NCBI RefSeq assembly: GCF_003795125.1 | Contig: NZ_CP027783.1 | Span: forward strand, 310,001 to 374,000 | Direction of reading: 5' to 3' | DNA from: Tetragenococcus osmophilus | Lineage (GTDB): Bacteria; Bacillota; Bacilli; Lactobacillales; Enterococcaceae | Length of the DNA stretch: 64,000 nucleotides | Shown: positions 41,682 to 50,380 of the stretch, one piece after another | Position numbering within the stretch: the first letter of the stretch is position 1 | How the letters are laid out: the number at the start of each line of letters is the position of its first letter | Notes under the pieces: model-generated | Told to the model about the DNA's origin: nothing | Seen by the model: the letters and a program-made list of their open reading frames with translations, nothing else | Database searches by the model: none | Made by a program: the position numbers and the translations under genes

Positions 41682-41743
41682 TAAAATATTTCCTATACTT
41701 AACAAAGCTTGATCACATAAGTTGTTTTCTTAGGAGGAGTTCA

Positions 41744-42736
41744 ATGAAAAGAGATATTAGGATTGATGCGTTACGCGCATTAGCTATTTTATTAATCATG
41801 TTTGCTCATACTCGTCCACCACAGTGGCTTTATGAATTACGCGATTTTGATGTCATTTTAATGACTTTCATTCTTGGCTCCTCTTATCGGTTAAGTACGG
41901 AACGAAAAAATAAACCCAAGCCTTATTTCACGTATTTAAAAGAGCGCTTTGTACGTTTAATTATTCCAGCTTGGATTTTTTTAACATTATTTTTTCTGGC
42001 TTTATTTAGCTTTACCTTGATCAGCGGACGACCCTTCCCATTTTCCTTGAAAAAAATTTTCACCTCTTATTCTTTAATTTGGGGAGTAGGTTATATTTGG
42101 ATCATCCGTGTGTTTTTTATCATTGCTATCTTATCACCAATCCTTTATTGGTTAGCCAGAAAAATGACCCGTCTGTTACCACAGTTAGGTTTAATTGGAG
42201 TATTTTTACTATTACAAAAAGGGTTAAACGCCCTAGTCGCTTTGTTATCTGGTACAGAACAAGCAGTCTTTGAACAATATGGTGCTATTTCATTTGGTTA
42301 TTTACTGGCAGCACTTGTAGGCATGTGGGCCGTGCGACAAAGCAATAAAGATAATTCTATCTTATTTATTTGTTTCTCTCTTTTATTTTTCATTACGGCA
42401 AGTTATCAAAATCTTCCTTCAATTGAAGATAACAAGTATCCACCTACAATCTATTTTATAAGTTATGGCTTAGCTGGTTCTTTGCTTCTTTTTCAATTTA
42501 CTAGTTTCCAAACAATTAGAAAATTACTTGAGAAAACTCCTGGTATCAATTGGTTATCCCAACACTCTTTGGAATTATATTATTGGCACCTCTTTCCAAT
42601 TATGTATTTTAATCTCTATGTCGCAAAAGACCCTTGGTACTTGCGTTTCTTCATCGTTTTTCCTGTGGCTTTTCTTTTGACCATTTTCCAAAATCGATAT
42701 CTCCCTCATCTTTTTCAACCTCAAAAAAATAAATAG
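41744..42736 (+). CDS. Membrane acyltransferase, AT3 (acyltransferase 3) family
   Basis: A 330-aa integral membrane protein with about ten segments. RIDALRALAILLIMFAHTRPP at residues 5-25 holds the conserved Arg and His of AT3 acyltransferases, and ERFVRLIIPAWIFLTLFF near 67 is typical. It would add acyl groups to a cell-surface carbohydrate or polymer. AGGAGGAG-like site before the ATG. Downstream of the RpiR gene by 62 bp, with unclear functional link. Confidence 0.88.
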   Translation: MKRDIRIDALRALAILLIMFAHTRPPQWLYELRDFDVILMTFILGSSYRLSTERKNKPKPYFTYLKERFVRLIIPAWIFLTLFFLALFSFTLISGRPFPFSLKKIFTSYSLIWGVGYIWIIRVFFIIAILSPILYWLARKMTRLLPQLGLIGVFLLLQKGLNALVALLSGTEQAVFEQYGAISFGYLLAALVGMWAVRQSNKDNSILFICFSLLFFITASYQNLPSIEDNKYPPTIYFISYGLAGSLLLFQFTSFQTIRKLLEKTPGINWLSQHSLELYYWHLFPIMYFNLYVAKDPWYLRFFIVFPVAFLLTIFQNRYLPHLFQPQKNK

Positions 42737-43205
42737 TCAATTTATTAAAAATATTATTTGCTTTGTAATGAGATGAGTCTTGTAATTACAGTTATTGGAG
42801 GCAACTTTTTCGATGTGCCTCCAATAGTTTACAAATCGGTGGCATCTTCTACGATGTCCCTCCAATAGCTTATGGATTGGGGGCATATCTCTTGATGTGC
42901 CCCCAATAGTTTACAGATCGGTGGCATCTTCTACGATGTCCCTCCAATAGCTTATGGATTGGGGACATATCTCTTGATGTGCCCCCAATAGTTTACAGAT
43001 CGGTGGCATCTTCTGCGATGTCCCTCCAATAGCTTATGGATTGGGGACATATCTCTTGATGTGCCCCCAATAGTTTACAGATCGGTGGCATCTTCTGCGA
43101 TGTCCCTCCAATAGCTTATGGATTGGGGACATATCTCTTGATGTGCCCCCAATAGTTTACAGATCGGTGGCATCTTCTGCGATGTCCCTCCAATATTATT
43201 GCTAC
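42737..43205. other. Intergenic region occupied by a hairpin array
   Basis: The 469-bp gap is almost completely filled by the ten-unit hairpin array at 42794-43194; no coding frame is supported. Confidence 0.8.
42794..43194. repeat. Ten-unit hairpin array, exact 41-bp period
   Basis: Ten 32-bp inverted-repeat units begin at 42794, 42835, 42876 and every 41 bp to 43163, each followed by a 9-bp spacer. Two unit types alternate: A (ATCGGTGGCA...TGTCCCTCCAAT) and B (ATTGGGGGCA...TGTGCCCCCAAT), so the true repeat is 82 bp. Spacers are AGCTTATGG and AGTTTACAG, identical throughout. The first unit is a diverged form (ATTGGAGGCA...TGCCTCCAAT). Neighbouring copies differ by only one or two bases, which shows recent expansion. 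It lies between an acyltransferase and a NERD-domain gene. Confidence 0.93.
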
Positions 43206-44192
43206 CTAAAAATCACTATGCCAATTTTTCCTTTTTTCTAACTTTTCAAAGTGCCTTGAGTCCTCTTTGAACCAATAGTCAAATGGTTGACCAAAATTTT
43301 GATACTTCCCATCCTTTTTGTTTGGTTCAATAGGGATAAAATACTTTATCAAAGTATTTTTAATATAATCAGCAGAATATCCTTCTTCAAAGAATTCAAT
43401 TATTTCACTTCGTTTCAATGGCAAATGATGCATAATGACTCCGTATTCACAATTCGTTCGTAAATAAGCCATTTGTTTAACTTCAACATGACCGCATTCA
43501 CATTCCAATACGTAGCGTTTAGAATTTAGTGAGAAACTCCCACATTTTGCGCAATGAACCCCTTTTTTTAAACTTTTAAGCCTTTCTGTAGTGCATATTC
43601 GGTTAGTCCCATAATGTGGAATTTGATATTTTTTAATAAGCTCCTGCCAACTCAAGTTTTGGTTTGTTTGGATATGTCCGCGTAGGCTCATCAACCATGA
43701 AGGGATTTCTTCATAATTTAAAATAATCTCAGGCAATTCATCACAAAGATTAATTCTTCCTTGCTCATTAATAAAAATAATAACATTTTTAACTTCCAAA
43801 GGTAGCTGATAATCCTCAAATAAGCGAGTAAAAATTCGCCGTGACCGCCTTGCCTGCTCAATAATATCGTTAGCAAAAATTGTTTTTCCAATTTTTAAAG
43901 CATTGTTTTCATATACATAATTTCCCTGGTAATTTTTTATATCCGCCAAATAAACAATATTCCCATCTTTAAAAATTTTATCCATTTGTGAAACATCACC
44001 ATGGTAATCAAGAGTTACGTCATCTAAACATTCGAATTTATTTCCTAGAAAATGTTCCCACAATTGATCGAAAGACAGTTCTCCTTGAAAACCGGTTAAT
44101 AAACGTTGATAACTTTTCTTTTCTTCATCATTTAAACGCCCTCGTTGTCTTATTGCTTCTAGCCAAGATAAATCTTGTGGTTTCATACGCAT
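43206..44192 (-). CDS. NERD-domain protein with zinc-ribbon-like tail
   Basis: A 328-aa protein. The NERD (nuclease-related) domain spans residues ~35-150: LTGFQGELSFDQLWEHFLG (conserved Gly-Glu), CLDDVTLDYHGDVSQMD, and YLADIKNYQGNYV with the D-x-K pattern of restriction-like nuclease folds. A C-terminal CAKCGSF...CECGH pair of Cys motifs (~215-235) would bind zinc. It may process DNA, but NERD proteins are mostly uncharacterised. AGGGGGAAGAAAAG precedes the ATG. It is adjacent to the 41-bp hairpin array. Confidence 0.8.
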   Translation of the reverse strand: MRMKPQDLSWLEAIRQRGRLNDEEKKSYQRLLTGFQGELSFDQLWEHFLGNKFECLDDVTLDYHGDVSQMDKIFKDGNIVYLADIKNYQGNYVYENNALKIGKTIFANDIIEQARRSRRIFTRLFEDYQLPLEVKNVIIFINEQGRINLCDELPEIILNYEEIPSWLMSLRGHIQTNQNLSWQELIKKYQIPHYGTNRICTTERLKSLKKGVHCAKCGSFSLNSKRYVLECECGHVEVKQMAYLRTNCEYGVIMHHLPLKRSEIIEFFEEGYSADYIKNTLIKYFIPIEPNKKDGKYQNFGQPFDYWFKEDSRHFEKLEKRKNWHSDF

Positions 44193-44238
44193 CTTTTCTT
44201 CCCCCTCTTAATATTGGTTTCATAATAAGATACGCAAA

Positions 44239-44273
44239 AAAACGCCAAAACTTTTTTAGCTTTGGCGTTTTTA
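44239..44273 (-). terminator. Terminator after adhE
   Basis: Perfect 9-bp stem AACGCCAAA / TTTGGCGTT flanked by T runs, 9 bp after the stop of the adhE gene. Confidence 0.8.
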
Positions 44274-44281
44274 TTAATATT

Positions 44282-46972
44282 TTAAAATTGATCGATAAGC
44301 AATTGTCGTAAGTCTTCTAGATAAGGCTGCCTTGGGTTAGCTGATGTACATTGATCATTATAGATCAAGTCAACCAACTGGTCTAATGATTGATTAAAAT
44401 GTTTTTTCGTAACTCCATTCGCTGAAAGCGTCGGTTTGACCTCGACAGCTTGCATCAATTCATCAATCTTTTGGCACAAGGATTCAACTAATTCAGCGTC
44501 TGTTGAGCCTTTCAATCCCAAGTAACGAGCAATGTCAGCGTAATCTTTTTGGCCACGATACACTTCATAACGTGGGAATGGTGTACGTTTAACATTGCCT
44601 GTAGCTGCATTGAAACGAATAACATGGTTCATCGCAATAGAGATCGCTAGTCCATGTGGTAAGCCAAATTCGCCTCCAATTTTATGAGCAATCGAGTGAT
44701 TAATCCCTAGAAATGCGTTAGCAAAAGACATTCCTGCAAGTGTTGCCGCATAATGCATATTTTCACGAGCTGCTTCGCCTTCTGAGGTAGGATTATTAGG
44801 GTCATAATTATAAGACTCTGCCAAGTTATCAAAAACTAATTGTATAGCTTCTAGAGCCCATGGTCGAGTAAAGTTAGAAGACAATACTGATACATACGAT
44901 TCTAACGCATGAGACAAAGTATCTAGTCCTGATAAAGCGACTGTACGTTTAGGTACAGTCATGACAAACTCAGGATCGACAATAGCAGCTTGTGGCGTCA
45001 ATTCATAATCAGTTAACGGATATTTTACATGAGTATGATCATCAGTGATAACTGCGTATGGTGTCACCTCAGATCCTGTTCCAGAGGTTGTTGGAATAGC
45101 AAACAACTTGGTATGCTCAGAATGGTGGAATTTGACAATTCGTTTACGAATGTCTAAGAACTTTTGTTGAAGTTGCACAAAGACTTCACTTACTTTTTCA
45201 TAACTATCCAAGAATCCTGGTTCTTGATCTACAGCGTATTCATAAATATAGCGAGCGATTTTTGCCGCGTCTAGTGCTGAGCCACCACCTACTGCTAATA
45301 TCGTATCTGGTTTAAAAGCTTGCATTTGTTGAGCAATTTCAATGGTTTGTCCTAACGTAGGATCCGGTTTTACAGAACCATATATAGAAGTTTTCACTGG
45401 ATCATCGCGAATTTCTAATTGTTCATATAATTTATCTACAAATCCAAATTGAACCATTCCTGGATCGGCCACAATAAAGGCACGATCAATTGCTTCAAAT
45501 TCATCTTGTAAATAAGAAATGGCATTTTTTTCATAATAAATTTTTTCCGGTAAACGCACCCATTGTGGACGGTTACGTCTTTTAGCTACAGTTTTAACAT
45601 TTAATAAATCATCTGTTGATAAATTATGCGACAATGAGTTTTTCCCCCATGACCCTGTTCCTAAAGTTAGACTTGATTGTAATGCGTCTGTGTAAACATC
45701 ACCAATACCACCAATAGAATCAGGTTGGTTAATTAAGATACGAGAGGCCTTAGTCTTTTCTCCATATTCTTCCACGAAAGGGTCGACTTGCGAACCAATT
45801 TGAATTCCTGCATTATGGCCTGCGCCTTGATAGTTTAATAAATCATCCACAATTTTAATACCATCTTGGCGATCCTTTGCTTTATAGACAGAAAGCAATG
45901 GGGATAGTTTCTCCGAAGATAATTTTTCGCCAACATTTTTAGCATCCAATTCGAATAATAAAACATCTTTTCCTTCTGGTAACTTGATGCCTGCTTGTTC
46001 AGCGATCCAACGTGCGGGCATACCTGCTACAGCCCCATTCACCCCATGGTTATCATTGAAAACAAAATCAGCTACTTTTTTATAATCTGTTTTAGGAACT
46101 AAATAAGCTCCCTTTTCTTGCATTTTTTCTAACCATTCATTATAAACGGGTTCTTCTACAACAGCTGAATTTTCTGTCGCGCAGATCATACCATTATCAA
46201 AACGCTTAGATAACAATAGGTCTTCTACTGCTCGATCAATATCAGCGGTATGATCGACAAAGATCGCTCCATTTCCAGGACCAACGCCCATTGATGGATT
46301 CCCAGATTGCAAAGCAGCATTCACCATACCAGGTCCGCCTGTGGCTAATATCGAAGCAATTTTCGTATTTTTAATCAAAGCAGAAGTATTTTCTAAAGAA
46401 GGTGTTTCAATCCATTGGATAATATCTTTAGGAGCACCTGCTTTAACTGCAGCATCGTAAATAATTTTAGCCGCATGTACCGAACTATTTTGAGCTTGCG
46501 GATGGAAGGCAAAGACAATAGCGTTTCTCGTTTTTAATGATATCAATGCCTTAAACATCGCGGTTGAAGTCGGATTTGTAGTAGGAACAATCCCAGCCAA
46601 TACACCTAAAGGAGAAGCGATCTTCACGCTACCCAATACTTTATCTTCATCTATAACGCCCACTGTCTTACGGTCTTTAATTGAATGATAAACATTTTCT
46701 GTAGCAAAACGATTTTTTGTATCCTTATCTTCTACCACGCCACGACCTGTTTCATCCACCGCTTCATGCGCTAATTCTAAGGCAGCTTCTGAACCAGCTA
46801 ACGCTGCAGCATTTACAATTTTATCTACTTGTTCTTGAGTGAAACTAGAAAACTCCTGTTCAGCAGACAAAGCTTTTTCAACTAAGTTATTTGTATAGTT
46901 ATAGGCAGCTTCTTCTTTTGTTTCCTTATTTACGGTAACTTTTTCTACTGTCGGTTGTGCCGTTTTTTCCAT
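44282..46972 (-). CDS. adhE: Bifunctional acetaldehyde-CoA/alcohol dehydrogenase
   Basis: An 896-aa fusion enzyme making ethanol from acetyl-CoA with two NADH, the main ethanol route in fermenting Firmicutes. N-terminal aldehyde dehydrogenase: GVLAGIVPTTNPTSTAMFK near residue 130 and catalytic Cys in NGMICATENSAVV near 260. C-terminal iron alcohol dehydrogenase: GGGSALDAAKIA near 560, GLDTLSHALESYVS near 660 and GINHSIAHKIGGEFGLPHGLAISI near 735 (metal His). Length is normal. A Rex-type operator and a TATAAT box lie upstream (47030-47051). Confidence 0.97.
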   Translation of the reverse strand: MEKTAQPTVEKVTVNKETKEEAAYNYTNNLVEKALSAEQEFSSFTQEQVDKIVNAAALAGSEAALELAHEAVDETGRGVVEDKDTKNRFATENVYHSIKDRKTVGVIDEDKVLGSVKIASPLGVLAGIVPTTNPTSTAMFKALISLKTRNAIVFAFHPQAQNSSVHAAKIIYDAAVKAGAPKDIIQWIETPSLENTSALIKNTKIASILATGGPGMVNAALQSGNPSMGVGPGNGAIFVDHTADIDRAVEDLLLSKRFDNGMICATENSAVVEEPVYNEWLEKMQEKGAYLVPKTDYKKVADFVFNDNHGVNGAVAGMPARWIAEQAGIKLPEGKDVLLFELDAKNVGEKLSSEKLSPLLSVYKAKDRQDGIKIVDDLLNYQGAGHNAGIQIGSQVDPFVEEYGEKTKASRILINQPDSIGGIGDVYTDALQSSLTLGTGSWGKNSLSHNLSTDDLLNVKTVAKRRNRPQWVRLPEKIYYEKNAISYLQDEFEAIDRAFIVADPGMVQFGFVDKLYEQLEIRDDPVKTSIYGSVKPDPTLGQTIEIAQQMQAFKPDTILAVGGGSALDAAKIARYIYEYAVDQEPGFLDSYEKVSEVFVQLQQKFLDIRKRIVKFHHSEHTKLFAIPTTSGTGSEVTPYAVITDDHTHVKYPLTDYELTPQAAIVDPEFVMTVPKRTVALSGLDTLSHALESYVSVLSSNFTRPWALEAIQLVFDNLAESYNYDPNNPTSEGEAARENMHYAATLAGMSFANAFLGINHSIAHKIGGEFGLPHGLAISIAMNHVIRFNAATGNVKRTPFPRYEVYRGQKDYADIARYLGLKGSTDAELVESLCQKIDELMQAVEVKPTLSANGVTKKHFNQSLDQLVDLIYNDQCTSANPRQPYLEDLRQLLIDQF

Positions 46973-47029
46973 TACTATCCCTCCAAAATAATTGGTACTT
47001 CCTACTAAAAATTATAATCATCCGGATAT

Positions 47030-47051
47030 GTGAATTAATTCACTTATTATA
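47030..47051 (-). promoter_or_regulatory. Rex operator and -10 box of adhE
   Basis: GTGAATTAATTCAC (47030-47043) is a perfect palindrome close to the Rex consensus TTGTGAAWWWWTTCACAA, and TATAAT lies directly upstream on the minus strand (47046-47051). Rex would repress adhE when NADH is low. A good -35 was not identified. Confidence 0.8.
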
Positions 47052-47218
47052 GTACACTATTATCCCGTTAATTACAATGTTTTTTCTTATTTTTTTAAAT
47101 ATATTTTCAAAACCTTTTACAATTGTGCATTATCGAACAAATTCTTTTAGGAAAAATCATTCGTTTTTCCCTCTAAACTAAAAAAGCTCAATTTTTTATT
47201 GAACTTTTTTCACTTACC

Positions 47219-47247
47219 CTTACATTTTTCAAAATTTATTATATAAT
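47219..47247 (+). promoter_or_regulatory. Promoter of the ComK-like gene
   Basis: CTTACA (47219-47224) and TATAAT (47242-47247) with a 17-bp spacer, about 30 bp before the ATG at 47279. Confidence 0.55.
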
Positions 47248-47278
47248 AGACGTAATGTTAATAAAAAGGAGAGTAATA

Positions 47279-48109
47279 ATGAAAGAATATGTTGATGAAT
47301 ACTTATTTTCTGCAGATGATAAAAAACAGTGGAAAAAGAGTAGAAACGAGGCTTTTACCCCAAAATTAAATAATCTTTTGGCTTATCGTATTGAACAACC
47401 TAACCGTCCTATTGATTTAGCACAACTATATAAGGAAATTACTATTAGTACTCAAGCAAATTTTAAAGAAGAGATTTATGCCATTATTCCGTATGGCAAA
47501 CATTATACGCAATCATTCGTCTTTTATAAAGATAATGTAAGATTAGTAGATAGTTCCGCAAATTTATTAGCAGAAAAATGTTTAGATCATCATTTACATA
47601 TGGATTTTGAAGGCTACAAAAGAACACTGAACTTCTTTTTAGACAAAGAAATGAACGCGATTCCAATTGCTTGTAGCAGATTTAGCTTAATCCCTTTTAG
47701 CTTAACTTCTAAACCCGCCGTTTATTGTTGGGTAAATCCAGGAAGGATCGAAAATTTATTCTCGCAAATGAATGCTTCGCCTACCATTACCCAATTAACT
47801 AACGGTGTCAATGTAGCCATCGAGCGACAGCAACGTCCTATTTTTACTAGAATGAATCGGGCTTTCTTGACTCAGGGCATTCTTAAAAGAGATATCGAAA
47901 CACAGCCCATCAATGTAACCATGAGTTTGCTAGAATATTTAAATATTAGCTCAACCAAGGTTACAAGAAAAGTAACCAAAAATATACAATATCAACACAT
48001 CCCAGGTTTTGCGAATGATTTTCATCGAAAATATCAAGAATTTCATGACGCCCTTGTCATTGAAAAATGGCTAGATACTAAAAGTCTTCCAAGAAATGAA
48101 AACGTTTAA
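47279..48109 (+). CDS. ComK-like competence regulator family protein
   Basis: About 276 aa. The central part reads IPIACSRFSLIPFSLTSKPAVYCWVNPGRIENL, which aligns with the ComK core (PP-x-hydrophobic run, FLFPTLSS..P.CGWI) by hand: the S-x-x-P-x-x-C-W pattern is kept. A following LTNGVNV segment matches the region after it. The protein is longer than Bacillus ComK (192 aa) because of an N-terminal extension. ComK family members activate DNA-uptake genes; whether this one does is unproven. AAAGGAGAG before the ATG at 47279 fixes the start; an ATG at 47255 has no site. Confidence 0.72.
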   Translation: MKEYVDEYLFSADDKKQWKKSRNEAFTPKLNNLLAYRIEQPNRPIDLAQLYKEITISTQANFKEEIYAIIPYGKHYTQSFVFYKDNVRLVDSSANLLAEKCLDHHLHMDFEGYKRTLNFFLDKEMNAIPIACSRFSLIPFSLTSKPAVYCWVNPGRIENLFSQMNASPTITQLTNGVNVAIERQQRPIFTRMNRAFLTQGILKRDIETQPINVTMSLLEYLNISSTKVTRKVTKNIQYQHIPGFANDFHRKYQEFHDALVIEKWLDTKSLPRNENV

Positions 48110-48110
48110 T

Positions 48111-48158
48111 AAAAAGAGGGTTTTTTAGAAGCAAAGTTACTCCTAAAAAACCCTTTTT
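48111..48158. terminator. Bidirectional terminator between the ComK-like gene and galU
   Basis: Stem GGGTTTTTTAG / CTAAAAAACCC with outer AAAAAG/CTTTTT pairing. Confidence 0.85.
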
Positions 48159-48160
48159 AG

Positions 48161-49030
48161 TTAAAACTTAGCTGACATTGACTTCAAATAAGCTTTTAGA
48201 GCATCTTTTGTCTCTGGATGTTGTAAGCCATATTCAATGTTAGCCTCTAACATTCCTATTTTAGTTCCTACATCATATCGTTTACCACTGAATTCTTGGG
48301 CAAAGACACGTTGTGTTTTATTTAACTCGTCTATAGAATCTGTTAACTGTATTTCCCCACCTTTTCCAGGTTTTTGCTTTTCTAGCAAGCTAAAAATTTC
48401 CGGCGTCAAAAGATAACGACCAATAATAGCTAAATTACTTGGAGCTTGTTCAGGTTTAGGTTTTTCTACGAAAGAGTTCACGTCATATAAGCCTTTAGCA
48501 ATTTCACCGTTAGGTTCGATAATGCCATATTTTGATGTTTCTTCGTGAGGAACAGGCATAACTGCTAAGGTCGAGGCTTTTGTTTTTTCATAATCGTTAA
48601 TTAATTGTTTTGTTAATGGAATCTTGTTACTTGTGATATCATCACCTAACATAACGACAAAAGGTTCATCTCCTACAAAAGCTTTGGCTTGTAAAATAGC
48701 ATGGCCAAGTCCTAAAGGGCGCTTTTGTCGAACAAAATGTAAATTAATATCTGTCGTTTCTTCCACCAATTTTAAAAGATCAGTTTTCCCTGTTGATTTC
48801 AAATTCTGTTCCAACTCAATATTTGCATCAAAGTGGTCTTCGATGGGTCGCTTAGCTTTACCAGTTACGACTAAAATATCCTCAATACCAGAAGCCATTG
48901 CCTCTTCTACAATAAACTGAATCGTCGGCTTATCAACGATGGGCAACATTTCTTTTGCAATAGCTTTAGTAGCCGGTAAAAACCGCGTACCTAATCCTGC
49001 TGCAGGAATAACTGCTTTTCTTACTTTCAT
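48161..49030 (-). CDS. galU: UTP--glucose-1-phosphate uridylyltransferase
   Basis: About 289 aa; makes UDP-glucose for cell-wall polymers, glycolipids and galactose use. [36 protein letters not shown] at residues 2-37 is the nucleotide-binding signature, VMLGDDI near 130 and [21 protein letters not shown] near 195 are substrate-side motifs. The start at 49030 gives the normal family N-terminus; the longer frame to 49057 is not needed. Confidence 0.96.
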   Translation of the reverse strand: MKVRKAVIPAAGLGTRFLPATKAIAKEMLPIVDKPTIQFIVEEAMASGIEDILVVTGKAKRPIEDHFDANIELEQNLKSTGKTDLLKLVEETTDINLHFVRQKRPLGLGHAILQAKAFVGDEPFVVMLGDDITSNKIPLTKQLINDYEKTKASTLAVMPVPHEETSKYGIIEPNGEIAKGLYDVNSFVEKPKPEQAPSNLAIIGRYLLTPEIFSLLEKQKPGKGGEIQLTDSIDELNKTQRVFAQEFSGKRYDVGTKIGMLEANIEYGLQHPETKDALKAYLKSMSAKF

Positions 49031-49151
49031 TTTCTCCAACCTTTCTACTTCATCCATTTATCTTATTGTATCACACTCTCTATTGAATGCAGTACATTTT
49101 AATACAAGGATCTTGAAAAGAAAAGTCTTCCTATCTTTTTTTATCACAAAT

Positions 49152-49243
49152 AAAAAAGACCCGCCAGCGGGTAACTGACGGGAAAGGAGTAAAAAATGAA
49201 AAAGTGTTTATTAGGGTTGTTTCGTTGGTACAATTCTAATGTA
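49152..49243. repeat. Copy 1 of a ~92-bp duplicated element
   Basis: Nearly identical to 51625-51715: an A-run, a hairpin formed by CCCGCCAG and CTGACGGG, a strong AAAGGAG site, ATG, then a short conserved coding-like stretch ending CAATTCTAATGTA. One base is missing in the second copy. On the minus strand the same hairpin followed by TCTTTTTT looks like a terminator, so the element could be either a leader-peptide gene or the 3' end of a minus-strand small RNA. Confidence 0.8.
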
Positions 49244-49291
49244 CCCAAAATTTATGAAGAATTTGTGACAAATCTATTTGAATTCACTTAA
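49196..49291 (+). CDS. Small ORF in the duplicated element (31 aa)
   Basis: ATG behind an ideal AAAGGAG site, peptide beginning MKKCLLGLFRWYNSNV and ending about two bases before the convergent cupin gene. The first 16 codons are in the duplicated element, the rest is unique. The second copy at 51669 has a one-base deletion that gives a different, shorter peptide, so amino acid sequence may not be what is conserved. No family is recognised. It could be a leader peptide or a non-coding region. Confidence 0.4.
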   Translation: MKKCLLGLFRWYNSNVPKIYEEFVTNLFEFT

Positions 49292-49292
49292 A

Positions 49293-49808
49293 TCATTCAT
49301 TTGCTTGCCAATAAGCAAATAGCTTCCCTCTTTCTCCATAAATGGGATCATAATCTGGTATTGGAACTTGCTTTATATTATCTAATTTTTCTGGCCGTTC
49401 TTCTTTTTTACCATAACAAATATCATAATTCTGTCCATTAGGATAAGCTCCAATAACGGAGAAACCAGCTTCTTTTTTTAACAATTTATGTCCCGTACCA
49501 GCTGGTAAAACCAACACGTCGCCGCGTTCAGCTGTTAATTGTTCACCATGCTCACCGCCCATTTGCAATAAAACTTTCCCACCAACAACGACAAGCACCT
49601 CATGGGAGTTACTATGATAATGGTGGTAAGTAAAAACGCCATTACGCCAAGCATTCGACCAATGGTTTTGAGCTAATATTTGGTCTGCCTGATCTGTATC
49701 TTCGATAACATTTTTATAAACCAGTAAAGGAAAATAAGGATTGTTAGGAATCGAACCATCATCTGATAAATAAAATTCATTGATTGTCACTGCTTCTTGC
49801 GCTTTCAT
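49293..49808 (-). CDS. Cupin domain protein
   Basis: A 171-aa single-cupin protein. The cupin motif 1 is YHHYHSNSHEVLVVVGGKVLLQMGG (His/His/Glu metal ligands, residues ~60-85) and motif 2 is GDVLVLPAGTGHKLL (~96-110). Function unknown; such proteins can be sugar isomerases, dioxygenases or binding proteins. It is a single gene convergent with the small ORF at 49196 and separated from galU by the duplicated element. Confidence 0.82.
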   Translation of the reverse strand: MKAQEAVTINEFYLSDDGSIPNNPYFPLLVYKNVIEDTDQADQILAQNHWSNAWRNGVFTYHHYHSNSHEVLVVVGGKVLLQMGGEHGEQLTAERGDVLVLPAGTGHKLLKKEAGFSVIGAYPNGQNYDICYGKKEERPEKLDNIKQVPIPDYDPIYGERGKLFAYWQANE

Positions 49809-50075
49809 AAAAAAACCTCCCTATTGAATAGCAATAAAGTTTCCTTGTTTCCATTCTAATATGTTCCCTTCGCTAGTCAAATTGTAGCATGTTTTCCAAC
49901 TTCTCCAAAGATAAAGGGATTTAGTTTCTCTTATGATGTTATTCATCAATTAAACAAGAATCTTAAGATGAGATAAACAAAATAAAGTTATCATTACTTT
50001 TCTAGCTCTTTATTATTCTTTAGAGTAAAGTAAAACAATAGCAACAATAAATAACGAAAGGTCGTGTTCGTTTAA

Positions 50076-50300
50076 ATGTTAACAACATCAATTATTTCTG
50101 TACAAATAAGAAAAGTATTTTATCCATTTATTATTGCAAAAGCAAAAGACGGGCATTATCTTTATTTAAGTCTCACATCAAAAGAACGCAAAGATAGTGT
50201 TTTTTGGGAAGTTATGTTGCGAATTTCGGAGGCTAATCTATGGCTTCCTCTTGATAAAAATACTTATCAACTTTTAGAAAGTGATTGGCTAAGTGTGTAA
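50076..50300 (+). CDS. Hypothetical 74-aa protein
   Basis: Frame MLTTSIISVQIRKVFYPFIIAKAKDGHYLYL... with ~15 bases between GAAAGG and the ATG, longer than usual, so translation is uncertain. Mildly basic N-terminal half and several aromatic residues; no family recognised. It is followed 20 bp later by a strong bidirectional terminator at 50319-50364, which supports a real transcription unit. Confidence 0.45.
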   Translation: MLTTSIISVQIRKVFYPFIIAKAKDGHYLYLSLTSKERKDSVFWEVMLRISEANLWLPLDKNTYQLLESDWLSV

Positions 50301-50318
50301 TTACAATTTTTAACAAAT

Positions 50319-50364
50319 AAAAACCTCCCAGAAATTAGAACCAAGCTAATTTTTGGGAGGTCTT
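50319..50364. terminator. Bidirectional terminator
   Basis: Long stem AACCTCCCA.AAATTAG / CTAATTT.TGGGAGGT shared by the small gene at 50076 and the convergent EIIC gene ending at 50381. Confidence 0.88.
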
Positions 50365-50380
50365 CTATTGATTTAATCAA

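Noticed and set aside
42794-43194. CRISPR array
   Set aside because: The 32-bp repeats with 9-bp gaps look regular, but the spacers are constant (two sequences only) and far too short, and no cas gene is near.
48111-48158. Transposon end repeat
   Set aside because: The long stem is a simple bidirectional terminator between two convergent genes, without flanking duplications.
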